From Paracoccus liaowanqingii (lineage in GTDB: Bacteria > Pseudomonadota > Alphaproteobacteria > Rhodobacterales > Rhodobacteraceae): a stretch of DNA of 64,000 bases. Of this stretch, positions 54,217 through 63,341 are shown piece by piece. Positions within the stretch are counted from its first letter, which is position 1. Each line of letters begins with the position of its first letter. Below the pieces are notes generated by a model, which saw only the letters and a list, made by a program, of their open reading frames with translations, did no database searches and was not told the origin of the DNA. The stretch spans positions 722,501 to 786,500 of the forward strand of contig NZ_CP038439.1 of the NCBI RefSeq assembly GCF_004683865.2, given 5' to 3'. Made by a program: the position numbers and the translations under genes.

Positions 54217-54305
54217 GTCGGGTTAGGCTCACAACCTGAAGGTTGACGGTGACCTTTGCAGAACTGAAAGAGTTCGGTTGAGGTCAAATCCTGTCCCCGC
54301 AACCA
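54217..54305 (+). repeat. degraded tRNA-fMet 3' half, putative attachment-site remnant
   Basis: tcgtcgggttaggctcacaa and cctgaaggt parallel the tRNA-fMet anticodon arm (2090-2113). tcaaatcctgtccccgcaac plus ca matches its T-arm and CCA end (2123-2143) with one mismatch. About 35 extra bases containing two small hairpins separate the halves, and the anticodon reads CAC, so this is not a working tRNA. It marks the distal end of the putative island. Confidence 0.7.
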
Positions 54306-54332
54306 AAAATACACGTAATAACAATACCCTAC

Positions 54333-54355
54333 GCCCCGCCCAATAGCGGGGCTTT
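54333..54355 (+). terminator. terminator-like hairpin after tRNA remnant
   Basis: A 7-bp stem (gccccgc / gcggggc) with a 6-base loop and TTT. It sits 28 bases after the CCA end of the remnant, the same layout as behind the intact tRNA-fMet. It may be the original rrn terminator displaced by the island. Confidence 0.65.
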
Positions 54356-54437
54356 CGCATGGCCAGAAAGCAGCTCAACGCCACATCAACGTTGGACGAG
54401 GCCCCCGGAAACGCGGGGACCTTTTGATTCTGGCGTC

Positions 54438-55118
54438 GTGAAATCTGCTGTGGCAGCATCGGCCGTGATCGGGTTTCGTACCCTCCCTGACGACCATCCC
54501 GACCTGGCGCACTCGCCGCTCTTGCGCGCGACGTTGTTGACGCTTCGCTATGCCCAGGATCATCGATCTATCGGCTCGACCAAGATGAAGGCATTCAGGC
54601 GTGTCTTCGTGCAATGGGCGGTCGAGAACTTCGATTGGCCCGGGAAAGGGGCCGAAGAGATGTTTCGCTACAGCAAAGTCATCAACGAATACGAACTCCT
54701 GCCGCTCGAGGTCCTGCGCTACCTTCTTATAACTCTGCACCTCGGTAGACACTTAAAAGGCGAACTCGGGTTGACCAAACGCGGTGGCGCCCTTGCGCAG
54801 GAACCGGCACGCCTCTTTGCAGAGCTGATCCCTTTCTTTGTTCTCAAGATCGACCACTCGTCCTACGCCCGGTTCAAAGAGCGCCCGTTCGGCAAGTGGG
54901 ACGTCTGGATGAACGTCATTAATGTCGAGGCCGACCATGGCGTCTCCGAGCTGGAGCTGTTCGCGGCCTTCTACGGCAAGGAAGATGCGCGATGGCGCGA
55001 AGTGAATTTGCTCTCGTCATCCGTACTGCGGATGCTGCGGTGCCGCTTTCGCACTGCAGCCATTCGTTCATGCCGCAGCATTTTCGATGGGCCGGATGGC
55101 GGCATAGCGGACGATTAA
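54438..55118 (+). CDS. hypothetical protein, possibly C-terminally altered
   Basis: A 226-residue protein (GTG start) that I do not recognise. It is largely helical: SPLLRATLLTLRYAQDH, KAFRRVFVQWAVENFDWPG, EEMFRYSKVINEYELLPLEVLRYLL, then HLKGELGLTKRGGALAQEPARLFAEL, and KWDVWMNVINVEADH. The internal pattern suggests a real soluble protein. The last 30 or so residues (Arg/Ser-rich RCRFRTAAIRSCRS) look out of character and end 14 bases before IS256 copy 3, so the true C-terminus may be frameshifted or truncated. Confidence 0.6.
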   Translation: MKSAVAASAVIGFRTLPDDHPDLAHSPLLRATLLTLRYAQDHRSIGSTKMKAFRRVFVQWAVENFDWPGKGAEEMFRYSKVINEYELLPLEVLRYLLITLHLGRHLKGELGLTKRGGALAQEPARLFAELIPFFVLKIDHSSYARFKERPFGKWDVWMNVINVEADHGVSELELFAAFYGKEDARWREVNLLSSSVLRMLRCRFRTAAIRSCRSIFDGPDGGIADD

Positions 55119-55131
55119 TGTGGAGGTCACC

Positions 55132-56534
55132 GAGCTATGGCCAATTTTGGGTGATGGGGTCTGAGAAGGCGGCGTATCGTGGCGGGTGTCAAAGCCTACC
55201 AGAACCTCCCGAAGGAGCGATACGCCTTGGAAGATGATATCACGATCACCCCGCTTCACCAGCCCGGATCTGTCGTTGATCCACTCACCGAGATTGCACG
55301 CGACGGCGCCCGGCAGATGCTGGCGGCGGCTCTCAGGGCTGAGGCCGCGAGTTTTGTCGCGCAGTTTGCTGAGGAGCGCCCGCCCGATGGCCGGCAGCGC
55401 GTTGTCCACCACGGCACCGGGGCCATGAGCGCAACATCCAGACGGGGATCGGCCCTTATCCCGGTGCAAAGACAGAAGGTGCGCGACCGGGCAGCTGATG
55501 CGCCGCCGGAGGACAGGATCCGGTTCAGTTCGCGCATTGTTCCGAAGTGGGCGCGCCGTTCTCTCAGCCTTGATGCTCTGCTTCCGGTTCTCTACTTGCG
55601 CGGCGTCTCGACTGGAGACTTCCAGGAGGCTCTGAGCGCGCTGGTCGGTCCGGATGCGCCCAACCTGTCGCCAGGAGCGATCTCGCGGCTCACGGGCGAG
55701 TGGCAGGCCGAACATGACCGCTGGCAACGCCGAAACCTCTCGGCCCGGCGCTACGTCTATGTCTGGGCCGACGGCGTGTATCTGCAGGCCCGGATGGAGC
55801 TGCAGACCGAGTGCATGCTGGTGATCATCGGCGCGACGCCGGAAGGGAAGAAGGAGCTGCTGGCGTTCCAGGTCGGGGTCCGCGAGAGCGCGCGGAGCTG
55901 GCACGAACCTCTGGTCGACCTCAAGGTCCGCGGCCTCTCGGCGCCACCGGACCTCGCGGTCGGAGATGGTGCCCTTGGCTTCTGGAAGGCGCTGGATGAG
56001 ATCTTCCCCGACACGCGCCGCCAGCGCTGTTGGACCCACAAGGTGTCCAACATCCTGAAAAAGCTTCCTAAGTCGATGCACCCGGCGGTGAAGATTGACC
56101 TGCGGGAGATTTGGCAAGCCGCGACCCGCGCGGCGGCAGAAACCTCCGTCAATACCTTCGTCGAGAAGTATGGCGTGAAATACGAGAAAGCCGTCGCCTG
56201 CCTGACCAAGGATCGAGAGGCACTGCTGGCCTTCTACGACTTCCCGGCCACTCACTGGGACCACCTGCGCACGTCCAACCCGATCGAGAGCGTCTTCGCG
56301 ACCGTCCGCCATCGCACCGTCCGAGCCAAAGGCGCGCTGTCTCAGAAGACGGCGAAGCTGATGGTGTTCAAGCTGGTTCAGGCTGCAGCGAAGAAATGGC
56401 GACGGCTGAAGGGCGCAAACCAGTTGCCTCTCGTCGTCGAAGGCGTCAAGTTCGCTGACGGTGTCGCCGAGCAGGACGCCAACGAAAGCCGCGCCGCTTG
56501 ATCAGGCCGCGTCACCCAAAATCCCGCATAGCTC
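55132..56534 (+). mobile_element. IS256-family insertion sequence, copy 3 (diverged)
   Basis: The same terminal inverted repeats as copies 1 and 2 (gagctatggcc at 55132; gcatagctc ending 56534), but no target duplication: AGGTCACC on the left versus GGCTGAGG on the right. It is diverged from the other two copies at many positions, so it arrived separately or earlier, and its flanks have since been rearranged. Confidence 0.9.
55179..56501 (+). CDS. IS256-family transposase (copy 3)
   Basis: A 440-residue relative of copies 1 and 2, with catalytic motifs VWADGVY, VGDGALGFWKAL and NPIESVFATVR kept. Residues about 81-92 differ completely (GAMSATSRRGSAL instead of GPERNIQTGIG). This is because two extra bases near 55428 are compensated by one extra base near 55466, giving a short out-of-frame patch and one extra residue. 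It may still be active. Confidence 0.92.
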   Translation: MAGVKAYQNLPKERYALEDDITITPLHQPGSVVDPLTEIARDGARQMLAAALRAEAASFVAQFAEERPPDGRQRVVHHGTGAMSATSRRGSALIPVQRQKVRDRAADAPPEDRIRFSSRIVPKWARRSLSLDALLPVLYLRGVSTGDFQEALSALVGPDAPNLSPGAISRLTGEWQAEHDRWQRRNLSARRYVYVWADGVYLQARMELQTECMLVIIGATPEGKKELLAFQVGVRESARSWHEPLVDLKVRGLSAPPDLAVGDGALGFWKALDEIFPDTRRQRCWTHKVSNILKKLPKSMHPAVKIDLREIWQAATRAAAETSVNTFVEKYGVKYEKAVACLTKDREALLAFYDFPATHWDHLRTSNPIESVFATVRHRTVRAKGALSQKTAKLMVFKLVQAAAKKWRRLKGANQLPLVVEGVKFADGVAEQDANESRAA

Positions 56535-56727
56535 GGCTGAGGTTGTCGATACACGCAAGAATGAATTGATCCTGACCGGGGAAGTGCCACATATCGTTGT
56601 CCGTCCGAACGCCTTGGGACTGAAGAATGCTCAGTCAGATCGCGTGGTGCCGTCGGTCGGCGAAGCTTTACGGGCTGCACAATGGGAGATGACAGCAACA
56701 GCTAAAAAACTGTTCCCGCAACAATAA
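56535..56727 (+). pseudogene. C-terminal fragment of an unidentified protein
   Basis: In frame from the IS256 right end: AEVVDTRKNELILTGEVPHI, VVRPNALGLKNAQSDRV, VPSVGEALRAAQWEM, ending KKLFPQQ. Codon use looks coding, but no start is available; the upstream part was removed at the IS junction. I do not recognise the family. The following 110 bases up to the epimerase hold its leader. Confidence 0.45.
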
Positions 56728-56837
56728 AGGTAAAACTCATACCGCCTCGCGTGCGAAAAAGCGCTCGACCACGGGTGTTGCCGGCTGCGACCAGCTGATC
56801 AGGACCGTCGGACAAATTTAAGGATACGGAGAGTCTC

Positions 56838-57731
56838 ATGACCAAGCGCATCATCTTCACGGGCGGCACCGGCAAGGCCGGTCGCCATGCCGTGCCCCAT
56901 CTTCTGGCCAAGGGCTACAAGATCCTGAACGTCGATCTCAAGCCGCTCGACTGTCTGGGGGTGAACACGCTGATCACTGACATCACCGACAGCGGCCAGG
57001 TCTTCAACGCCTTCACCACCCATTTCGGCTTTGACGGCTTCGACGAAGGCGCGCCGCCGAAGGCCCCCGACGCCATCGTGCATTTCGCCGCCGTGCCGCG
57101 GGTGATGATCAACCCCGACAACACCACCTTCGCGCAGAACACCGTCGGCACCTACAACGTGCTGGAAGCGGCGATGAAGCTGGGCGTGCGCAAGGTGATC
57201 TTCGCCAGTTCGGAAACCACCTATGGCGTCTGCTTTGGCGAAGGGGACAAGGATTATCACTCCTTCCCGCTGGAGGAGGATTACGACAGCGATCCGATGG
57301 ACAGCTACGGCCTGTCGAAGGTCGTCAACGAAAAGACCGGCCGTGCCTTCGCGATGCGCTATGGGGCGGATGTCTATGCCCTGCGGATCGGCAACGTCAT
57401 CGAGCCGCATGAATACGCCAACTTCCCCGGCTACTTGGCCGACCCGATGAGCCGCAAGCGCAACGCCTGGAGCTATATCGACGCCCGCGATCTGGGCGAG
57501 ATCGTGCATCTTTGCCTGCAGAAGGACGGGCTCGGCTATCAGGTCTTCAACGCGGTGAACGACACCATCACCGCCACCCTGCCGACGGCGGAATTCTTGG
57601 CGACATATGCGCCGGATACGCCGATCACCCGGCCGATGGGCAAGGACGAGGCCCCGCTCTCCAATCGCAAGATCCGCGACGTGCTGGGATTTCGGGAAGC
57701 GCATCCGTGGCGGAACTACGTGGACGTCTGA
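56838..57731 (+). CDS. NAD(P)-dependent epimerase/dehydratase (extended SDR), copy 2
   Basis: A 297-residue protein nearly identical to copy 1 at 35160-36053: same TGGTGKAG cofactor loop, SSETTYG and Y156/K160 catalytic pair. It differs at scattered positions, for example residues 6, 39, 67 and 133. DNA similarity begins about 70 bases upstream of the ATG and stops at the stop codon. GGAG lies upstream of the ATG. The two copies are in inverted orientation 20.8 kb apart, on either side of the IS cluster. The divergence means this is not a fresh duplication. Confidence 0.88.
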   Translation: MTKRIIFTGGTGKAGRHAVPHLLAKGYKILNVDLKPLDCLGVNTLITDITDSGQVFNAFTTHFGFDGFDEGAPPKAPDAIVHFAAVPRVMINPDNTTFAQNTVGTYNVLEAAMKLGVRKVIFASSETTYGVCFGEGDKDYHSFPLEEDYDSDPMDSYGLSKVVNEKTGRAFAMRYGADVYALRIGNVIEPHEYANFPGYLADPMSRKRNAWSYIDARDLGEIVHLCLQKDGLGYQVFNAVNDTITATLPTAEFLATYAPDTPITRPMGKDEAPLSNRKIRDVLGFREAHPWRNYVDV

Positions 57732-58218
57732 TCTGGCCGGCAGGGGCAGGGGGGGTGTCCGCAAGCTCTGGAGCTGCGAATTCGTGGCGACTTGGAGCTT
57801 GCGGAGGGCCAAGTGTTGGTCACAGGACAGGAGCGCCGGAACCCCCATTCCACTCCGGGGAAACGCCCCGCACCCTGAGCACCTTGAGGTATTTCAGTGA
57901 CCGCCCCTTATCGGGAAGGTAGGATCCGCCACGCGGGTCATGTCAAGGTTGTTGCGCAGGTCTGCGATCTTCACGGTGGGCGCGATAGGGTTGTACGCCG
58001 CGGGATGGCCGAAGTCGGCATTGGCTTGGCGATTGTGCCGGGTCATGGCGACGACTGCGGCTACCAACGCCTCCTCCAAAAAACCGGAACTTTTCACTAA
58101 TATCTGCTGCGCGCCGGGTCAATCGGAGCAACGGGACCACTCGAAGCTGGCAAATGTGCGCCTCTTGCACTACGTCGCGCAGGATTGACGTGTCGAGCGA
58201 CCCTACTTCCAACGGAAC
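57732..58218. other. 487 bp, mostly non-coding, holding one gene relic
   Basis: Between the epimerase and the Ala/Arg/Glu-rich small protein. The only recognisable item is the HD-hydrolase-like relic at 57894-58097 on the minus strand. The remainder shows nothing I can support. Confidence 0.45.
57894..58097 (-). pseudogene. possible C-terminal relic of an HD-domain phosphohydrolase
   Basis: The frame reads EEALVAAVVAMTRHNRQANAD, then YNPIAPTVKIADLRNNLDMTRVADPT. This resembles the last helices of small SpoT/MESH-like HD hydrolases (VKLADLxDNxxxxR). The metal-binding HD part is absent. Tentative. Confidence 0.35.
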
Positions 58219-58593
58219 ATGAACATGAAAAACCCGAGAGAGAATGATTTCACCGGTCGTCGCAGCGATGCTGCGGACGCAAAGGCTGCTCTGTTGCAAG
58301 CGCACCGGGCTGCGCAGGAAGCTGCTGAACCGACCCGACTGGCACGCCAGGAAGAACTCAAGGCGGTGGCTGCAGCCAGAGAGGCACGCCAGGCAGAGGC
58401 CACGAAGGTGAAGCTTGCAGAGCAGGAGCGCGCGCGCAGTGAAGCCTTGGCAGCCGATGCGACGGCCAAAATCGAGGCGGAAACGCGTGATGAGGTTGAG
58501 AAGGACCTCAACTCACGTACCGCTGAGGATGAGGCGGCCCAGAAAGCCGAGCGCGACCGGCGCTATGCCAACCGCAAAGCGAAGAAGCGCTAG
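58219..58593 (+). CDS. Ala/Glu/Arg-rich helical protein (DUF6481-like)
   Basis: A 124-residue, highly charged protein predicted to be one long helix or coiled coil (RLARQEELKAVAAAREARQA, EATKVKLAEQERARSEALAA). It ends in a basic tail RRYANRKAKKR. The composition and the FTGRRSDAADAKAALLQAHR start resemble the DUF6481 family common in alphaproteobacteria; function unknown. The ATG at 58219 or 58225 may be used. Confidence 0.7.
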   Translation: MNMKNPRENDFTGRRSDAADAKAALLQAHRAAQEAAEPTRLARQEELKAVAAAREARQAEATKVKLAEQERARSEALAADATAKIEAETRDEVEKDLNSRTAEDEAAQKAERDRRYANRKAKKR

Positions 58594-59228
58594 AACACCG
58601 GTTTCCTTCCGGACATGAACTGCCTCTGTTCATGGCTTCTGTATGAACCATCGGTCAGGGCAAGATTGTCCGGTTTTGCCTCAAGAGTCACTTCGGCTGA
58701 AATGCCTCAAGATCGGGAACTTTCGTTGCCGGCCTTGAGAATGCAGCCTTGGGCCACCTCGTCGATCTGATTGCCAGGATGCCCGGCGCCGTGCCCTTGA
58801 AGGCCAGCGATCTCGTGACGACCGGCACACTAACGCGCGCATTGCCGGTCTGTCCGGGGGAGATATAGCAGGCCAGCTTCAATGGCTTGCCATTGGCCGC
58901 GATCGAAATTGAACTGGTTTGATCGCGATCGGCCGGAAGGACCAGCACGTCCGTGGTCAGCACAGCCACATGATCTACCTCTGAAAGGGCCGCATGAAGG
59001 TGACCATTACGGATCAGGTGGTCCTCGTGGCCGGGGCAAGAGGGCAGGAGGGGACCGGGTAAAGACGTTTGCCGTTTGTCAGTCTGTGAATGGCGCTGGT
59101 CCCGCATATGGCCAGCTTGGGTGACCTGAGGGGCCGGGCGCGGCTGGCCCATGCCGTGACCCGCAGCCATGGGCAACGGGTTGCGTTCGAGCGGCGCGCC
59201 TGTGAACCAGACGCGCCTCATAGACGAC
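58594..59228. other. 635 bp with no supported gene
   Basis: A minus-strand frame from about 59000 to 58690 has coding-like composition (LSEVDHVAVLTTDVLVLPAD, then NGKPLKLACYISPGQTG) but matches nothing I know and has no credible start. It may be another gene relic. Confidence 0.4.
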
Positions 59229-59555
59229 CTATTCCGGAATGGCCCTCACCTTCTCGGCCACTCCTCGCCCAATGTTCTCATGCGCACCGTCCGACAGATG
59301 CAACCCGTCTATCCCATCCGTCTCAGCAAGTGTCCCGACATCGAGGAACTCCGCATCGGCCGCTTCCGCAATCGTCTGGTCATGCTCGGGAAGCGCGTGG
59401 GTCTTTTCTACGCCCCCGGCAAAACGCTCTGCCCGCCCCTCGGGGTATAGCTCCCCAAGTGGGGGCGGTGCCAGCACCAGAACCTCCGGTGTCAGATCAT
59501 CCGTTCCTAGGTCGCTACCGGCGCGTTCAAGAACGTCGAAGGCCCTGAGCCCCTG
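59229..59555 (-). pseudogene. C-terminal fragment of an SGNH/GDSL hydrolase
   Basis: The frame contains LTPEVLVLAPPPLGELYPEG, FAGGVEKTHALPEHDQTIAE and the C-terminal catalytic block DGIDGLHLSDGAHENIG, where the D-x-x-H pair of SGNH esterases is seen. The N-terminal GDSL block is missing, and the upstream sequence is unrelated. An arylesterase relic. Confidence 0.65.
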
Positions 59556-59746
59556 ACGGGGAGAAGCGTTCATTAACGCCGGTATAGGTGATGGTCGGGC
59601 AGCGCCTGCCCGCCCTGTAGACAAGTTCTCAACCATGGGGGCGTTGATCCCTCCCCGAAAACAACCTGTGCGAAAAGTCAGGTTTCGGACATCTGAACCA
59701 CCTAGTATTAACGATCATAAGCATTTTCGTAGAGTAGGATTTTTAA

Positions 59747-59956
59747 ATGTCACAGCAGATAAATATTGCGGAACTTCGTTCCTGTGTTTCCGCAAAGGAC
59801 TTGGGAATGATCATTTCCGCGATCGGATTATACGCGCACAGGGCGGATTATCGTGAACTGCAGGAACGCCTGCAACTTCAAGCGGGTGCGTGGGGTATTT
59901 CCACTCCGGTCAGATCAGTTCCCCATGGCTCTCGCAGCCTCAAGACAAAGATCTGA
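59747..59956 (+). CDS. small hypothetical protein (69 residues)
   Basis: Starts MSQQINIAELRSCVSAKDLG, with AGGA 7 bases upstream in an AT-rich leader (aggatttttaa). It has a helical middle, GMIISAIGLYAHRADYRELQ. The AT-rich promoter-like context supports a real, perhaps transferred, gene. No family recognised. Confidence 0.5.
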   Translation: MSQQINIAELRSCVSAKDLGMIISAIGLYAHRADYRELQERLQLQAGAWGISTPVRSVPHGSRSLKTKI

Positions 59957-60084
59957 ATTTCAGGTCTGTTCGGTTTTCTGGCCCTGATCCGGCATCAGGT
60001 GAATTCGGCCCTTCGTGACAGGTCTATTTGAGGACGGCTGTCACCGGAGACCGTTGAGATAAGAAGTTCGACGTCTCTGGTGAA

Positions 60085-60350
60085 TTGGGATCCAGCTTTG
60101 ACGCACCCATCAGGCCCACGCTTGCGGGACTGGCGCTGGGGATGATCGGCATCCTCTTTCCCCATATCATCGGCGTCAGGTACGAGACCACGGCCGCAGC
60201 GCTCTTGGGGCAGATCGGGCTGGCCGAGGCGATCATGGTTGCGGTGGTCAAGGCCTTGGGGATGGCGATCACGCCGGGCGGGTGGATGGGTGGCGGGGTC
60301 TTTTCCCCGGCACTTCCGGAAGCGTCAACGCCTTCGCCGGTAGAACCGCC
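60085..60350 (+). pseudogene. fragment of a ClC-type chloride channel/antiporter
   Basis: PTLAGLALGMIGILFPHIIGVRYET and AEAIMVAVVKALGMAITPGGWMGGGVFSPAL correspond to the middle-to-late helices of EriC/ClC proteins, where GGxxGGxFxPal is the conserved chloride-binding loop. After FSPALPEAS the frame leaves the family. Both the N-terminal half and the end are missing. Confidence 0.7.
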
Positions 60351-60509
60351 GTCGGGGCAGCAGCCCTGCGAACCCAGGCTGCCCCTGTCCGACTGACATG
60401 GCGTGGTCAAGGGCGCGGGGCACGAACGGTGAAGGGCAGGGGCCTTCGGTCAGCCTCGGGCCGTCCAAGAATCGGTCAAATATTTTGACCTATCCAGCAG
60501 GGCTGCTAC

Positions 60510-60941
60510 ATGGTCTTGCTGGACGCTGACAAGGGGACGACCGTGACATTCCGCGCTGAGATTTATGAAGATCGTCTTGTCGCACGAAACGTGGCAGACA
60601 ATGTCTTCGACATATCCGAGGAGGTCTTCCTGGGGTCCTACGAACTGGCCCATCTGCCACGAACCGACGAATGGCTGTCCCTGCGGTGCCTCGACACCTT
60701 CAGTTCACGCGGGGGCAACTGCTTCAACGTCTACAAGGTGACCGAGATCTGGCACGAGGCCATCAATACGTCCTGGCCGTCATTCGCGGAGCAGTTCTCG
60801 GACGAGATCCGTTCACCGGTGACCAAGATCTATGTCTCGTTCTGCTATTACCTGGAGCCTGGGGTCATCAGGGGGCATCGTCATCCGAGAGCGGCTGTTC
60901 CGGCGCGGATCGAAAATCAGAAATCCGGCACCGGTACGTAA
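60510..60941 (+). CDS. hypothetical protein (143 residues)
   Basis: Reads MVLLDADKGTTVTFRAEIYE, then AHLPRTDEWLSLRCLDTFSS and YKVTEIWHEAINTSWPSF. A mixed alpha/beta soluble protein by appearance. The last 25 residues are Arg/His/Pro-rich and may be a frameshifted tail. No family recognised. Isolated gene in a decaying region. Confidence 0.45.
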   Translation: MVLLDADKGTTVTFRAEIYEDRLVARNVADNVFDISEEVFLGSYELAHLPRTDEWLSLRCLDTFSSRGGNCFNVYKVTEIWHEAINTSWPSFAEQFSDEIRSPVTKIYVSFCYYLEPGVIRGHRHPRAAVPARIENQKSGTGT

Positions 60942-61034
60942 ACTGCCGAGTCATGGCAGACTAGCGACAAGTGGACCCGACCTGCACGGTCGACGAGATG
61001 CCGCGCCATTGAATGGGTTACAGATTAGTCAGAC

Positions 61035-61253
61035 TCATCGGTTCGACGGGGTGGGCTTGGTCGCCGATGACGTGAAGGCGCCCTTCGGGGGCGTTCCGTA
61101 TCCGATGATCAGCATGACGCCTTCGAAATGATCTGCCCCGCATTCCGTGCATCTCCACTCCAGGTCAAGCTGGCCGCCGCAGACCAGGCACGGCCCCTCA
61201 TCGAGGTCGAAATCCAGGGGAAACGGGACCAATTCCTTCGGCACGTCGCTCAT
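61035..61253 (-). CDS. small zinc-ribbon protein
   Basis: A 72-residue protein with two CxxC knuckles, CLVCGG and CTECGA, 12 residues apart (a treble-clef/zinc-ribbon pattern). These follow an acidic N-terminus (ELVPFPLDFDLDEGP) and precede VMLIIGYGTPPKG. GGAG lies about 10 bases before the ATG at 61253. Function unknown. Confidence 0.6.
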   Translation of the reverse strand: MSDVPKELVPFPLDFDLDEGPCLVCGGQLDLEWRCTECGADHFEGVMLIIGYGTPPKGAFTSSATKPTPSNR

Positions 61254-62078
61254 CGTCACTCGTCTCCGTCGGGTCTGCCAAACCTTAGCGTGCCATTTAA
61301 TCTTCAGGCAACTCCTCGAAGCCTGCTCGACCGGTGATCCCTAGCACAGGCCCTGACGGGCCTGAAGACGAGGCACGCTAAAGTTGAGTCCGGCGCCGTC
61401 TCATTCCTGATAGACGGCATCGCCAGTAACAGCGTTCGACTCAAGTCCATCGCGGCCCGGTTAACTCGCACCAGCGGAAGCGGTGTCTTCCTGGTGGCCG
61501 CAAACCAGTCAGGGTGCCAATGGCGGGCCGCAAGAGATCTCTGCATCGTTCCACCGGTGACGTAACAAAGTGTCGGCAACGACTCGCACGCAAGATAATG
61601 CCCGTTGCGGATCGTCCCGACAAGCCGGATGACCGGTTTCGGGAAGGCCTCCCGGGCGTTTCAGCGCAGCCAGCGACGCCGAACTGCAAAAAGCCGACCG
61701 GTGCAACAGGATCGCTATCGATGAAGCGCCTCGCATGAACCGGGGGGTGAAGGTGAGCCGCGCAGTTCCAGGTCTTCATGCCCGATATCGTGGCGATCCG
61801 AGGCTCTTCCGGCGCGGATCACGGCCCCCCTGAAGGTGCTTTTCCGCGATCCCTGGTTATCTCGACTGCCATGACCGAAGGTGCCCCGCACCTGGACGGT
61901 CGACGAGTTCCAGGTCCGGCAGGCGGGGCTGAGCCCCAATGGAACCTTGCGATCGCGCCCCTGGCGGCGGAAATACGATGCTGACAGCCATGATCGCGAC
62001 AGAACCGTGATCATGGTTCGAAGACAACAGATCCGAGACCTGACGCGCAGTGTCTCGACGATGGAAGGCAACCGACCG
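61254..62078. other. 825 bp with no supported gene
   Basis: Only short, low-quality frames on both strands. It separates the zinc-ribbon gene from the acetamidase pseudogene. The segment near 61990-62078 should hold the acetamidase leader. Nothing else recognised. Confidence 0.4.
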
Positions 62079-63034
62079 ATGACCACCCACTTTCTCGCGG
62101 CCACGCCCCGGACCGTTCACTGGGGCCGCTTCTGGTCCGGACTGCCCCCCGTGCTGGAGATCGACGCCGGCGACACCCTGACGATCGAGACCCATTCGGG
62201 GCGCGAGGAGGTGCTGCCGCCCGATGGGTCGGGCATGACCGTCGCCCCGGCGCTGCGGGACATCCTGGTGACGGACCTGCCCCGGCGGGGGCATCTGCTG
62301 ACCGGGCCGGTGGCGATCCGGGGGGCGCAGCCCGGCGACGTGCTGGACATCCGCATCGATGCGGTCGAGCTGGGCGCGGACTGGGGCTTCAACCTGGTGC
62401 GTCCCAGCTCGGGGACGCTGATCGGCGAGTTTCCGGTCTCGCAGCAGGCGACCACGCTGATCCCGGTCGATCGCGCGGCCTGCACGGCGCGGCTGCCCTG
62501 GGGCGCCGTGCTGCCCCTGAACCCGTTCTTCGGGGTGATGGGCGTCGCCCCGCCCCCGAATGGGGAGAGCTGACCTCGATCCAGCCGCGCCTGCATGGCG
62601 GCAACATGGACCTCAAGCTGCTGACGCCGGGCGCCACGCTGTCGCTGCCCGTCCATGCCGAGGGGGCGCTCTTCTCCTGCGGCGACGGGCACGGCTGCCA
62701 AGGCGACGGCGAGGTCTGCATCACCGCGCTGGAGATGTCGCTGATCGGCACCTTCACCTTCACGCTGCGCAAGGCCGGCGAGCATTCGGTGACCTTGCCC
62801 CGGGCCGAGACGGCGGACGAGATCATCTCGATGGGCTTTCACGCCGATCTGGACGAGGCGATGCGCATCGCCCTGCGCCAGATGATCGCCATCATCTGCG
62901 AACGGACCGGCATCACCCCGACCGAGGCCTACCAGTTCTGTTCGCTCGCCGTGGACTTCGCGGTGACCCAGACCGTGAACGGCGAAAAGGGCGTTCACGG
63001 CCGACTGAAGAAAACGCTTCTCACCAAAGGCTGA
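62079..63034 (+). pseudogene. acetamidase/formamidase, frameshifted
   Basis: A complete FmdA_AmdA-family amidase in two frames. The first part (MTTHFLAATPRTVHWGRFWS, AIRGAQPGDVLDIRID, LNPFFGVMGVAPPP) runs to 62573. The second (NMDLKLLTPGATLSLPVHAEGALFSCGDGHGCQGDGEVC, ending 63034) lies in another frame. The family motif APPPEWGELTSIQPRLHGGN spans the break. One G is missing in the ccccc-gaatgg run near 62559; adding it restores the frame. The start at 62079 has GAAGG upstream. A recent, single-base inactivation unless it is a sequencing error. Confidence 0.88.
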
Positions 63035-63341
63035 CGACATTCGGGGGACGATTTCGGCGGCGCCTAGGTTTGTATTGGTTTGTAGGCGTTTTGAGAGCGG
63101 ATTGTGCTGGAAAACGACCCGGGTGACCAGGCTCGGTCGGGGTGGACAGCGTCGATATGACCGCTCCCGACAACCCGATCTGGCAGCAGGTGGCCCAGGT
63201 CATCCAGGCCATGGCCGCCGGGGCCGGGCTCACAATCCGGATCCGGGCGCCGGAAGTCGCCACACTGCTGTCGTCGCAGACCGCCGGGGATCATCAGGCG
63301 GACCTCAGCGATTGCGGATACCCGAGGCCTTGGATGGCCGT
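63035..63341. other. 307 bp intergenic, nothing recognised
   Basis: Lies between the acetamidase pseudogene and the convergent FadR-type regulator. No supported gene or clear terminator. Confidence 0.4.

Larger units (their letters stand above)
2144..54305. mobile_element. putative genomic island between tRNA-fMet and a tRNA-fMet 3' remnant
   Basis: The 3' end of tRNA-fMet (2122-2143 plus four following A) is repeated in the same orientation at 54284-54308 with one base difference in the CCA-proximal half. The interval carries catabolic genes, phage-type replication genes and at least seven IS elements or fragments. That is what an island integrated at a tRNA 3' end would look like. No integrase or excisionase gene is visible, and the distal repeat is degraded, so the island is probably immobile or a composite of several events. 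Which side is attL or attR, and whether it was one insertion, is inference. Confidence 0.5.

Noticed and set aside
54217-54305. Possible functional tRNA or tmRNA piece
   Set aside because: The T-loop lacks a base, the acceptor 5' strand is absent, the anticodon arm has extra bases, and the rest aligns to tRNA-fMet, so a relic is the simpler reading.
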